Below are positions 8,327 through 15,473 of a DNA stretch of 64,000 nucleotides, piece by piece. Under the pieces are notes generated by a model, which was not told the DNA's origin, made no database searches, and saw only the letters and a program-made list of their open reading frames with translations. The stretch lies in assembly GCF_021654855.1 (NCBI RefSeq), contig NZ_AP024202.1:2418001-2482000 (forward strand). Direction: 5' to 3'. The translations under genes and the position numbers were made by a program. Every line of letters starts with the position of its first letter. Position 1 is the stretch's first letter. The DNA is from Thiomicrorhabdus immobilis. GTDB lineage: Bacteria > Pseudomonadota > Gammaproteobacteria > Thiomicrospirales > Thiomicrospiraceae.

Positions 8327-9280
8327 TCAGTGTTTTTCTAAACTAATATAGTCGTTGCCTTTTTCCATTAAAAACTTAAGGAACTCGGCCGCAATGACCG
8401 AAAGATGTTTGTTTTTGGGGTAGACAATATTCCATTGCTTTTCAATCGGAAACCCTTCTACATCCAAAATAGCCACCGGTCCATCGTAGCTGTGTAGCTG
8501 TAAGGCGTGTTTAGAAACACAAGCCACGCCCAGTTCGGCCACCACACATTGTTTAACCGCTTCATTGCTGTCTAAAGTAAGACGTTCATTGACCTTTAGG
8601 CCTTTATCCTCAAACGCTTTTTCAACGGTGAGACGAATCCCTGAACCCTTTTCTCGCATTAAAAAAGGTTCTTTGGCCAAACGTTTCAAACTGACTTTTT
8701 GCCCCACTAAAGGGTGGTTTTTGGGAGCAATAACCACTAAAGGGTTGGGCGCAAACGCGAGCGTGTTCAAGCTCAACTCTTCTGGCGCAATGTGACCTAA
8801 AATATATAGGTCATCCATATTTTGCTCAATACGTTTAAAGACGTTTTCGCGGTTGGTGATCTTTAAACCCAGCTCAATTTTGGGATAGGTTTTACAAAAT
8901 TCACCCAAGACCAAAGGGGCAAAATATTTGGCGGTTGAAATTACCGATATCCTTAAGCGCCCACGTTTCATGCCTCTGAAATCATCCAACATGCTCTCTA
9001 GGTTTGACAATTCATTAATCACATCTCGGCAAGCGCAGGCCACCTGTTCGCCCACTTCGGTTAGATGCACTTGACGGCCAATTTGTTCATACAACGGCAT
9101 ATCAACGGCTTCAACCAAACTCTTTACTTGCGACGATACGGTGGGTTGGGTTAAATGCAACTCTTCGGCGGCACGGGTAAAACTTAAGTTACGCGCGACC
9201 GATTCAAAGATTTGTATTTGCCTCAATGAAGCGTGACGAATTAAAAAATTCGAGGTGTGGGTTAAATGAGAATCTGTCAT
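8327..9280 (-). CDS. cbbR: CbbR-type LysR family transcriptional regulator (copy 1)
   Basis: A 317-residue LysR regulator with the helix-turn-helix at SFTRAAEELHLTQPTVSSQVKSL and a C-terminal effector domain (FAPLVLGEFCKTYPKIELGL). It starts only 20 bases after the stop of csoS1D, so it is probably cotranscribed with rdgB-csoS1D. The linkage to Rubisco and carboxysome genes supports the CbbR call. The two paralogues differ mainly in the far N-terminus and in scattered effector-domain positions, which would allow different ligands or target promoters (the cso operon versus dab). Confidence 0.85.
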   Translation of the reverse strand: MTDSHLTHTSNFLIRHASLRQIQIFESVARNLSFTRAAEELHLTQPTVSSQVKSLVEAVDMPLYEQIGRQVHLTEVGEQVACACRDVINELSNLESMLDDFRGMKRGRLRISVISTAKYFAPLVLGEFCKTYPKIELGLKITNRENVFKRIEQNMDDLYILGHIAPEELSLNTLAFAPNPLVVIAPKNHPLVGQKVSLKRLAKEPFLMREKGSGIRLTVEKAFEDKGLKVNERLTLDSNEAVKQCVVAELGVACVSKHALQLHSYDGPVAILDVEGFPIEKQWNIVYPKNKHLSVIAAEFLKFLMEKGNDYISLEKH

Positions 9281-9300
9281 TGGCTTGTTCCACCTAAACG

Positions 9301-9921
9301 CTATGAACCGTTACAACGCAAACGGCTTAATGCATCGTTGGCCGCTCTGGCTGCTTCGTTTACATTGGCTTCGGTACCGCACATGATCAAACGACCGTAA
9401 GCCCCCACGGCACGCGCTTCCACCAATGTCACATTGGCGGCTTTTTCGGCTTCATTAGCGGCGTACACCACATATCCGGCTGGCTGGGTTTCAATAATCA
9501 GCATGCTTTGCCCCGGCAAGATCATTGAGCCACGGCGGTTGTCTCGGTTAATCAATACCGCATGATCTGGGGTGACTCCACGAATGATTTCGCTCCACAT
9601 CACCATACATTGCTGGCGTGAGTATTCATCGGTTTCAAGGTGTCTCAATACGTGTTCGCCAGAGGTCAATACATCACTTTGGTCGCGGTGGTGAATAACC
9701 ATTGAGCCATAAGCTCGCTCGACCACCTGCTGACCCAAATGCACATTGGAGGCTTTAAGGGCCACATCGGACAAGCGGTGGACCGCCATCCCCGGAGCCA
9801 CTTCTATCCATAAGCAGGAGTCACCTGGCACAGGTAAAAAGCCCATGGCGGCGGTTCCCATATAAGAGGCCAGTTGCGGTTGTAACGAGTCCAAAAAGAC
9901 ATAGGTTCTCAGTTCAATCAT
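9301..9921 (-). CDS. csoS1D: CsoS1D, tandem-domain (BMC-T) carboxysome shell protein
   Basis: A 206-residue protein with two BMC-like halves; the second half ([42 protein letters not shown]) is a typical BMC fold. BMC-T proteins form pseudohexameric trimers with a large gated pore, thought to pass RuBP and 3-PGA. It is shorter than the roughly 250-residue cyanobacterial CsoS1D and lacks most of the N-terminal extension. Its ATG overlaps the rdgB stop (ATGA). It is on the same strand as the main operon but separated from it by a terminator, so it is probably a separate transcript with rdgB. Confidence 0.85.
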   Translation of the reverse strand: MIELRTYVFLDSLQPQLASYMGTAAMGFLPVPGDSCLWIEVAPGMAVHRLSDVALKASNVHLGQQVVERAYGSMVIHHRDQSDVLTSGEHVLRHLETDEYSRQQCMVMWSEIIRGVTPDHAVLINRDNRRGSMILPGQSMLIIETQPAGYVVYAANEAEKAANVTLVEARAVGAYGRLIMCGTEANVNEAARAANDALSRLRCNGS

Positions 9922-10529
9922 AAAGCGGCCTTTTCTAGTTGCGTAATCACTTGTTTTAAAGCTTGAGCACGGTGACTCAATTGGTTTTTTACCGCCATTG
10001 GCACCTCAGAGGCACTCTTAACCAGCTGCGGTAACCACATAATCGGGTCATAACCCACACCGTAAGCGGTTCGGGGTTGCATTAAAATTTCGCCGTGCCA
10101 TTGCCCCATACCAATAATCGGCTTGGGGTCATTGGCACTGTGTACCAATACCATCACGCAAACATAGCTGGCTTTACGCTGTGAATAAGGCAAACCCTGC
10201 AAGGCATTCAACAGTTTTTGATTGTTCAGTTCATCAGAGGCCTTTTGCCCTTGATAACCTTGCGAGTAACGCGCCGAATAAATTCCCGGGCTATCGCCCA
10301 GTGCCGCTACCTCAAGACCTGAATCGTCAGCCAAGGCTGGCAAGCCACTTTTTTGGCTTGCATAGCGTGCTTTTTTTAGGGCGTTCTCTAAATAACTTAA
10401 ACCGTCCTCTTCAACCTCTTCGGTAAAGAAATCGGTTTGTAAGGCAAATTCGATATCATAGCCCTGCAACATCGCACCGATTTCAACGACTTTATGAGGG
10501 TTGCCAGTAGCCAGTACAAGCGATTTCAT
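9918..10529 (-). CDS. rdgB: RdgB/HAM1 family non-canonical purine NTP pyrophosphatase
   Basis: A 203-residue protein starting [17 protein letters not shown], the SxNxxK-like signature of the family (here ATGNPHK), with DDSGLEV and the C-terminal SHRAQAL segment. It hydrolyses ITP, dITP and XTP to monophosphates and so cleans the nucleotide pool. I choose the ATG at 10529, which has GAGGAT upstream; an in-frame reading to 10640 has no support. It is translationally coupled to csoS1D. HAM1-type genes also sit beside cso operons in marine alpha-cyanobacteria, so the linkage may not be random. Confidence 0.85.
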   Translation of the reverse strand: MKSLVLATGNPHKVVEIGAMLQGYDIEFALQTDFFTEEVEEDGLSYLENALKKARYASQKSGLPALADDSGLEVAALGDSPGIYSARYSQGYQGQKASDELNNQKLLNALQGLPYSQRKASYVCVMVLVHSANDPKPIIGMGQWHGEILMQPRTAYGVGYDPIMWLPQLVKSASEVPMAVKNQLSHRAQALKQVITQLEKAAL

Positions 10530-10576
10530 AAACCATCCTCTATCTGTTTGTTTTGGACTTTGGTGTTTTTTTATTT

Positions 10577-10633
10577 CTACTGAAGTTATGGTATTGAATT
10601 CAAACTCAGAAGAAAAATTGATAATTTCAGTAG
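10577..10633. promoter_or_regulatory. Long spaced inverted repeat upstream of rdgB-csoS1D
   Basis: CTACTGAAGTTAT at 10577-10589 and ATAATTTCAGTAG at 10621-10633 are inverted repeats with 12 of 13 matching positions. Their centres are 44 bases apart, about four helical turns. Located 48-104 bases upstream of the rdgB start, they could be two half-operators for a regulator such as CbbR. This is inference from symmetry and position. Confidence 0.35.
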
Positions 10634-10723
10634 TATCCATAGAGCGCAGTGAATAGGTTAAGGTTCAGTATTCAAACTTTTCTTGGATACTTTTTATGGC
10701 AAAGATAAATTTAGGGTTAAACA

Positions 10724-10752
10724 TAAAAAAAGAGGGTACTTAAAGCACCCTC
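10724..10752 (-). terminator. Rho-independent terminator of the main carboxysome operon
   Basis: On the minus strand GAGGGTGCT, loop TTA and AGTACCCTC (one G-U pair) are followed by seven U residues. It lies 29 bases after the stop of the McdB-like gene and ends the cbbL-to-mcdB transcript before rdgB. Confidence 0.85.
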
Positions 10753-10780
10753 AATGGCTAAGTTGGTGGTGCGTTTTGTA

Positions 10781-11182
10781 TCAGTCCGGCCAAACTCTTC
10801 GGCGTGCAAATGCATTGATTTTATCTGCAATATGCTGCGATTCGTTGCTTGCTTCAGGCTGGCTTGCCGATGCGGTTTTTTTAGCGGCATTGGCTGGCGC
10901 ATTTTTGGTTTGAGCCGCCCGATTTGCAGTGGCTTTAGCCGGAGCTTTTGTCTCTGCTTTGGTTTCCGCTTTTTTAGCGGCCGCCACTTTGCGAGCCGGT
11001 GTTTTTTTAACCGGTGCCGTTTTGGTAACAGGGGGTTTTGCGGTTGTTGTGGCCGATTTACCCTCTGTTTGCAATTCGGCCTTAACGTTAGGGTTGGCCG
11101 AATTGCTTGAGGCTTGTTCTTTGACGGTGTTATCGTCTGCCGCAATCACCCACGTTTCATGGACTTCTTCTTTTTCAATCAT
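10781..11182 (-). CDS. McdB-like carboxysome-positioning protein (disordered, C-terminal Trp)
   Basis: A 133-residue, low-complexity protein rich in Ala, Lys and Thr and probably disordered over residues 15-110. It ends RRRVWPD, with a single Trp three residues from the C-terminus. Alpha-McdB proteins are disordered, encoded next to acRAF and the ferritin-like gene, and carry an invariant Trp near the C-terminus needed for carboxysome association. This fits all three criteria. Normally the ParA-type ATPase McdA is encoded beside it, but no ParA gene is present in this window. The ATG overlaps the acRAF stop (ATGA), with AAGGAG eight bases upstream. It is the last gene before the terminator. 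Confidence 0.6.
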   Translation of the reverse strand: MIEKEEVHETWVIAADDNTVKEQASSNSANPNVKAELQTEGKSATTTAKPPVTKTAPVKKTPARKVAAAKKAETKAETKAPAKATANRAAQTKNAPANAAKKTASASQPEASNESQHIADKINAFARRRVWPD

Positions 11183-11454
11183 GCCCAGGCTCCTTGCTTC
11201 ATATTGGTTACTCGGTGATAGCCTTCGTCAATGCCTTTTGCCAAGGTAAAGTCTATGGTTTCAATCTCTTGTGATTTGGGGTAAATCACCACCGAAACAT
11301 GCCCTCTACCAAAACTGATATTGGGGTGGTGGTCTAATAAATCCGCCTGCTCGGCTAACTGATCCAAAAAGGCACGTAGTACGCCGAAATCGTCAAATTC
11401 AAAACGGGCATCTAGCGAGGCCGGTGTCTTTTTTATTTTCCAACGTTCGTTCAT
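11179..11454 (-). CDS. acRAF: pterin-4a-carbinolamine dehydratase-like Rubisco assembly factor
   Basis: A 91-residue protein starting MNERWKIKKTPASLDARFEF, of the PCD-like fold, with DLLDHHPNISFGRGHVSVVIYP. In alpha-carboxysome operons such proteins act as Rubisco chaperones (acRAF) rather than as pterin enzymes. I choose the ATG at 11454, which has AAGGAGG about six bases upstream and overlaps the stop of the ferritin-like gene. The stop overlaps the start of the McdB-like gene, so ferritin-like, acRAF and McdB-like form a tightly coupled trio. Confidence 0.8.
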   Translation of the reverse strand: MNERWKIKKTPASLDARFEFDDFGVLRAFLDQLAEQADLLDHHPNISFGRGHVSVVIYPKSQEIETIDFTLAKGIDEGYHRVTNMKQGAWA

Positions 11455-11999
11455 ACAAAGCCTCCTTTTGGATAATGATGGGCATTCATAGACTGATAAT
11501 ATTCGGCTAACCAACCATTCACACGCATGAGTTGGGTTTGCTCTTCTTCAAAGAGTCGGCTAAACAGTGCCTGATCTTCTAGCGCCCCCACATTGGCACA
11601 AAATTGTGCCGCCTCGTCATACAGTTGAATTAGCGCAAGCTCTCTCGCTTCACAGCTTCTTAGAGCCTCAACAATTGAATTGGCTGGCGTTGCTGGGTTT
11701 AAAACACTGCCTGCCGGTAACGCCCCTTGAGCCACCATACGGTCGGTTAGTAGGTTGGCATGTTGAAACTCCTCATTAGCCAAAGTCACAAAACCTTGTG
11801 CAAAGCTGATTTCGTTTCTGAATTTAGCCAATGAGGCTTGTGCCAAATAGTGCTGACCGGCAGAGAATTCCAAACTTAAGGCACGACCAAGGTAGCCCAA
11901 AATGATGGCATTACTCTGTGAAGGTTCAGGCGTTTCAAAACGAGGATAACTACCCGCACCCGGCATAACACTGCCTTGCATACGTGGTTGATAACGCAT
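11451..11999 (-). CDS. Ferritin-like (bacterioferritin-like) protein of the carboxysome operon
   Basis: A 182-residue four-helix protein with ferritin-type carboxylate motifs: ALSLEFSAGQHY (helix 1), ANEEFQHANLL (helix 2) and LFEEEQTQLMR (helix 4). Bfr-like genes follow csoS1 in many proteobacterial cso operons, but their role is not established; iron or redox control near Rubisco is guessed. An AGAGGAG ribosome-binding site precedes the ATG. A UUCG-capped hairpin separates it from the last csoS1 gene, which may lower its expression relative to shell proteins. Confidence 0.75.
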   Translation of the reverse strand: MRYQPRMQGSVMPGAGSYPRFETPEPSQSNAIILGYLGRALSLEFSAGQHYLAQASLAKFRNEISFAQGFVTLANEEFQHANLLTDRMVAQGALPAGSVLNPATPANSIVEALRSCEARELALIQLYDEAAQFCANVGALEDQALFSRLFEEEQTQLMRVNGWLAEYYQSMNAHHYPKGGFV

Positions 12000-12017
12000 A
12001 ATCTACTCCTCTTTATA

Positions 12018-12035
12018 TGGGGGTCGAAACCCCCA
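12018..12035 (-). terminator. UUCG-capped intercistronic hairpin after the csoS1 array
   Basis: On the minus strand TGGGGGT, tetraloop TTCG and ACCCCCA form a perfect, very stable 7-bp stem. No U-tract follows; instead the ribosome-binding site of the ferritin-like gene comes next. It probably stabilises the upstream shell-protein mRNA against 3' exonucleases or attenuates downstream expression. Confidence 0.6.
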
Positions 12036-12040
12036 CTCCT

Positions 12041-12352
12041 TTAACGAATCTTCGCCGGTGTCGCGCCTGCCATTTCCAGAACAGGCTCAACTTCTTTGTG
12101 AGGACGTGCGATGATGTGTGCCGCAACTAAACCGTCGCCAACTCGTTCGCAAGCATCGGCTCCGGCACGTACCGCCGCGTTTACCGCCCCGGTTTCACCA
12201 CGGACCATTACCGTTACGTAACCACCGCCGACAAATTCACGACTCACTAATCGTACTTCTGCCGCTTTGGTCATGGCATCGGCCGCTTCAATCGCAGGCA
12301 CTAATCCGCGGGTTTCGATCATTCCTAAAGCTATTCCATATTCTGTACTCAT
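12041..12352 (-). CDS. csoS1: CsoS1 BMC-H shell protein, copy 4 (extended C-terminus)
   Basis: A 103-residue BMC-H protein forming the hexagonal facet tiles of the carboxysome shell. Core motifs GMIETRGLVPAIEAADAMTKAA and GGYVTVMVRGETGAVNAAVRAG are identical in all four copies. It differs only at the C-terminus, where VLTIEKA is replaced by VLEMAGATPAKIR. This tail lies on the hexamer surface in known structures and may tune packing or cargo contacts. It starts MSTEYG, as does copy 3. It is the last of four tandem copies. Confidence 0.95.
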   Translation of the reverse strand: MSTEYGIALGMIETRGLVPAIEAADAMTKAAEVRLVSREFVGGGYVTVMVRGETGAVNAAVRAGADACERVGDGLVAAHIIARPHKEVEPVLEMAGATPAKIR

Positions 12353-12385
12353 GGCTCTTCTCCTAAGGTTCTAAAGATGTGCTAA

Positions 12386-12679
12386 TTACGCTTTTTCAAT
12401 GGTTAATACAGGTTCCACTTCTTTGTGTGGACGTGCAATAATGTGTGCTGCAACTAAACCGTCGCCAACTCGTTCGCAAGCATCGGCTCCGGCACGTACC
12501 GCCGCGTTTACCGCCCCGGTTTCACCACGGACCATTACCGTTACGTAACCGCCGCCGACAAATTCACGACTCACTAATCGTACTTCTGCCGCTTTGGTCA
12601 TGGCATCGGCCGCTTCAATCGCAGGCACTAATCCGCGGGTTTCAATCATTCCTAAAGCTATTCCATATTCTGTACTCAT
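12386..12679 (-). CDS. csoS1: CsoS1 BMC-H shell protein, copy 3
   Basis: A 97-residue BMC-H hexamer subunit, starting MSTEYG and ending VLTIEKA. Apart from the extra Thr it is identical in sequence to copies 1 and 2. The spacer between copies 3 and 4 is nearly identical to that between copies 2 and 3 (12680-12712), so this gene arose by a recent duplication of gene plus spacer. A ribosome-binding AGGAG precedes the ATG. Confidence 0.95.
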   Translation of the reverse strand: MSTEYGIALGMIETRGLVPAIEAADAMTKAAEVRLVSREFVGGGYVTVMVRGETGAVNAAVRAGADACERVGDGLVAAHIIARPHKEVEPVLTIEKA

Positions 12680-12712
12680 GGCTCTTCTCCTAAGGTTCTA
12701 AAGATGTGCTAA

Positions 12713-13003
12713 TTACGCTTTTTCAATGGTTAATACAGGTTCCACTTCTTTGTGTGGACGTGCAATGATGTGCGCTGCAACTAAACCGTCGCCAACTCGT
12801 TCGCAAGCATCGGCTCCGGCACGCACTGCCGCGTTTACCGCCCCTGTTTCACCACGGACCATTACCGTTACGTAACCGCCGCCGACAAATTCACGACTCA
12901 CTAATCGTACTTCTGCCGCTTTGGTCATGGCATCGGCCGCTTCAATCGCAGGCACTAATCCACGGGTTTCGATCATTCCTAAAGCTATTCCATATTCACT
13001 CAT
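12713..13003 (-). CDS. csoS1: CsoS1 BMC-H shell protein, copy 2
   Basis: A 96-residue BMC-H hexamer subunit, identical in protein sequence to copy 1 but with scattered synonymous base differences (for example cgcactgccgcg in place of cgtaccgccgcg on the plus strand around 12822). Identical proteins with some silent drift suggest purifying selection or gene conversion. A 50-base spacer separates it from copy 1. Confidence 0.95.
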   Translation of the reverse strand: MSEYGIALGMIETRGLVPAIEAADAMTKAAEVRLVSREFVGGGYVTVMVRGETGAVNAAVRAGADACERVGDGLVAAHIIARPHKEVEPVLTIEKA

Positions 13004-13053
13004 GATAGTTCTCCTAAGTTCTAAAAAAATTTCTCAGCTCACTGCGTAATTCA

Positions 13054-13344
13054 TTAAGCTTTTTCAATGGTTAATACAGGTTCCACTTCTTTGTGTGGAC
13101 GTGCAATGATGTGTGCTGCAACTAAACCGTCGCCAACTCGTTCGCAAGCATCGGCTCCGGCACGTACCGCCGCGTTTACCGCTCCGGTTTCACCACGGAC
13201 CATTACCGTTACGTAACCGCCGCCGACAAATTCACGACTCACTAATCGTACTTCTGCCGCTTTGGTCATGGCATCGGCCGCTTCAATCGCAGGCACCAAT
13301 CCGCGGGTTTCAATCATTCCTAAAGCTATTCCATATTCACTCAT
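13054..13344 (-). CDS. csoS1: CsoS1 BMC-H shell protein, copy 1
   Basis: A 96-residue BMC-H subunit (MSEYGIALGMIETRGLVP to VLTIEKA). Six copies form a hexamer with a small central pore for bicarbonate, and hexamers tile the shell facets. It is the first shell-hexamer gene after csoS4B, with AGGAGAACT upstream of the ATG. Several CsoS1 paralogues are usual in alpha-carboxysomes (often three); four is above the usual number. Confidence 0.95.
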   Translation of the reverse strand: MSEYGIALGMIETRGLVPAIEAADAMTKAAEVRLVSREFVGGGYVTVMVRGETGAVNAAVRAGADACERVGDGLVAAHIIARPHKEVEPVLTIEKA

Positions 13345-13409
13345 GATAGTTCTCCTATTACCTTAATTTTCAGTTTGTTATTGACTGTTAGTTTGCTATT
13401 AATTTGTTG

Positions 13410-13664
13410 TTATTCGGTTTGTGTTGGCCAGTTATCAATGATTCCAGCAACCGTTAAATCCGTTAATATCTCATCGTCACCGGCAGCGGTTCTTGCTGCT
13501 GAGTTGGCTATGGTAAAAACCCAGTCGCCGTTTTTAACACCAATCGGATCAAGCGCCACTAAAGTTGAACCTGATACGCTTTGCAGTACTTTGATGGGTA
13601 GGTGGCCTAAGCCATCAAGTCGACTGGTCATAATTAATCTTTGTTTAACTTGATGTATCTCCAT
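13410..13664 (-). CDS. csoS4B: CsoS4B pentameric vertex protein
   Basis: An 84-residue BMC-P protein that caps the icosahedral vertices. Motifs: ALDPIGVKNGDWVFTIANSAAR and LTDLTVAGIID, parallel to CsoS4A. I choose the second in-frame ATG (13664, MEIHQV), which has GGGAGG at nine bases; the first ATG at 13670 lies only three bases from it. It overlaps the 3' end of csoS4A by 20 bases. Confidence 0.9.
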   Translation of the reverse strand: MEIHQVKQRLIMTSRLDGLGHLPIKVLQSVSGSTLVALDPIGVKNGDWVFTIANSAARTAAGDDEILTDLTVAGIIDNWPTQTE

Positions 13665-13917
13665 TGGCATTTACCTCCCATTTATCAATGATTCCCACTA
13701 TGGTCAAATCACTTGGGTAGCCCTTAATTCCGCTGGCATCTCGTGCCGCCGAACTCCCTACACATAACACCCAGTCTCCAGGCTTGCAGCCCACCGGATC
13801 TACCGCAACTTGGGGAGTTCCCCCTGGTTTTTCGGCTACCACCAGTAGGGGCTTATGCTCCATAGAGGCGATACGATTGGTGGAGACCAGTGTTTTTTCT
13901 ACGGTATAAATTTTCAT
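13645..13917 (-). CDS. csoS4A: CsoS4A pentameric vertex protein
   Basis: A 90-residue BMC-P protein with the family features VAVDPVGCKPGDWVLCVGSSAAR and PSDLTIVGIIDKW. Pentamers close the shell vertices; without them carboxysomes leak CO2. It begins 18 bases after csoSCA, with GGAGGG before the ATG. CsoS4A and CsoS4B are paralogues. Confidence 0.95.
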   Translation of the reverse strand: MKIYTVEKTLVSTNRIASMEHKPLLVVAEKPGGTPQVAVDPVGCKPGDWVLCVGSSAARDASGIKGYPSDLTIVGIIDKWEVNANGDTSS

Positions 13918-13934
13918 CCGATCCCTCCTCTTTG

Positions 13935-15452
13935 TTACGGCGCTACCAGGCCTGGTAATCTTTCTGCAGCTTGGTTGCCGGTGTTATCTCTTAAAGTACA
14001 TAGCGTTTGTAATTGACCTTTGGCGGATAATTCGCTGTATCGGTCATGCAATGCTTGCTCTATACGGTTGGCTTTCTCTTGCGCTCGGTCTTTTGAACCG
14101 GGGACTCTTCCGTCATAATCACAGCGGATAATGATGGGAATTGGCCAACCTTTTTTTAGATTAAGACCGGTGAAGATCTTAATCCCAACATTGACATCAT
14201 TCAGCCCCTCTTCAACCGTATCTAAATAGCTGTAATAGGTTAGGTTACGCAGTTGAACTTCTTCAAAACCGTTACCAATGCCAATAAATCTTTCTGCATG
14301 TCCAATGTCTGAATAACAACCGTTTTCATACGTTTTGACATACGCTATTTGAGAAAAATTGTTCTCAATAAACCAAGCAATCAGTTTGTTCATTGATTCA
14401 GCCGGTGCGGTGGAACCCACTTGTTGGTTACAACCGACTACCGCTTGCTGAATGAAGTCTCTGGCTTGCTCAGCGTTCATATTGTTTGTTTGGTGGTAAA
14501 GTGTGTCGGTTTCTACAAAACGTTTTAGACACACTTTGCCTTGTTGGTTTGGAACATGTACTTTCAGACTGTCGTCGTCGGTATTGATTCCAATCAGTAG
14601 CGTTTGTACGGTTGAACCGCACCCAAAACGGTTTTCAATGGCCTGTCTAAAATCTTTCAATCTTGATAGGGCCGCTTCTGCCGCTTTGTCATCATCACTG
14701 CCATGTGCCGCACATCCTTGATGATGTGGATCGGACTTGGAGTAGTGATAAACCGCCATTTTTAAATAACGTGTTGGCTCTTCAATTGAATTGGGTACCG
14801 CGTCACGAAAACGGCTGTGCTCAATGAAGACCCAATTACGTACACTTTCACTCACATCAAATAGAGCACCGGCGTGCGCCTTTCTTCTGGTTACCAAATA
14901 AGGTAGTCGCAAAACATAACTAATAAAGTGTGCTAAACGCCCGTCGGCACACGGTGCGACACCCACCGCATGAAACCCCGCTTCTCTGAAGATACGCTCA
15001 GCGTGTTGTTTGCTTTGACCACGCAATGGATCTTGTTCAAAAAACTCCTTAGACATCGCCATAAACTGTGCAAATACACACTGCCCGTATAAAACCTGGC
15101 TGTCGAACCCATGGCTAATAAATTCTTCAACCTGTTTTTGGCTGAATGTAATGCCTAGTTTTTGGCTGATTGTCTGTTGAGACCAGTAAACAAAATCACT
15201 ACGTTTTTGTTGTACAGTTAATAACTCTACAACCGACTTGATCTCATCAAACCCCGCTTTAATACGCATTTCATAGTCGCGTAACTGAACATTTTGTTGC
15301 GTATTAACCAGCGCATGTTGGCCAGTTGCTGCGTTAGAAAATGTTCCGTTAAAATCAGGTGAAGCCACTTCTTTGGAGCGATTCACAATATGTGCTGGCG
15401 GAGGTATTTGACGCCAGAACATTGATTTTTCACGATAGTTTGCGTTTAACAT
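13935..15452 (-). CDS. csoSCA: Carboxysomal carbonic anhydrase CsoSCA (epsilon/beta-type)
   Basis: A 505-residue enzyme that converts bicarbonate to CO2 inside the shell. The zinc-site region has VAPCADGRLAHF (Cys-Asp/Arg) and HHQGCAAHGSDD (His and Cys). The N-terminal part of about 60 residues (NANYREKSMFWRQ) is the variable segment that binds Rubisco in homologues. I prefer the ATG at 15452 with GGTGAT upstream, over a GTG nine bases earlier. It lies 21 bases after csoS2. The last codons (LPGLV) carry the ACCAGGCCTGGT palindrome. Confidence 0.95.
   Translation of the reverse strand: MLNANYREKSMFWRQIPPPAHIVNRSKEVASPDFNGTFSNAATGQHALVNTQQNVQLRDYEMRIKAGFDEIKSVVELLTVQQKRSDFVYWSQQTISQKLGITFSQKQVEEFISHGFDSQVLYGQCVFAQFMAMSKEFFEQDPLRGQSKQHAERIFREAGFHAVGVAPCADGRLAHFISYVLRLPYLVTRRKAHAGALFDVSESVRNWVFIEHSRFRDAVPNSIEEPTRYLKMAVYHYSKSDPHHQGCAAHGSDDDKAAEAALSRLKDFRQAIENRFGCGSTVQTLLIGINTDDDSLKVHVPNQQGKVCLKRFVETDTLYHQTNNMNAEQARDFIQQAVVGCNQQVGSTAPAESMNKLIAWFIENNFSQIAYVKTYENGCYSDIGHAERFIGIGNGFEEVQLRNLTYYSYLDTVEEGLNDVNVGIKIFTGLNLKKGWPIPIIIRCDYDGRVPGSKDRAQEKANRIEQALHDRYSELSAKGQLQTLCTLRDNTGNQAAERLPGLVAP
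13944..13957. repeat. TACCAGGCCTGGTA palindrome at the 3' end of csoSCA
   Basis: An exact copy of the iterated palindrome, extended by one base pair on each side and read as Leu-Pro-Gly-Leu-Val in csoSCA. Confidence 0.85.
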
Positions 15453-15473
15453 CTTTATCACCTATTTCATTGA

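Noticed and set aside
10683-11249. Plus-strand cysteine- and phenylalanine-rich frames opposite the McdB-like gene
   Set aside because: They arise from the Ala/Lys-rich codons of the minus-strand gene; the terminator and ATGA couplings support the minus-strand reading only.
11179-11454. acRAF read as a functional pterin-4a-carbinolamine dehydratase
   Set aside because: The context within the cso operon and established knowledge of acRAF favour a Rubisco assembly role; no phenylalanine hydroxylase gene is nearby.
12041-13344. Repetitive array examined as a possible CRISPR or satellite
   Set aside because: The repeats are whole coding genes of about 330 bp with intact reading frames, so they are paralogous shell genes.
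11567-13653. Repeated plus-strand open frames opposite the ferritin-like and csoS1 genes (for example 12118-12366, 12445-12693, 13113-13346)
   Set aside because: They are antisense shadows of the duplicated csoS1 genes; their similarity to each other follows from the gene duplication. No ribosome-binding sites or family resemblance.
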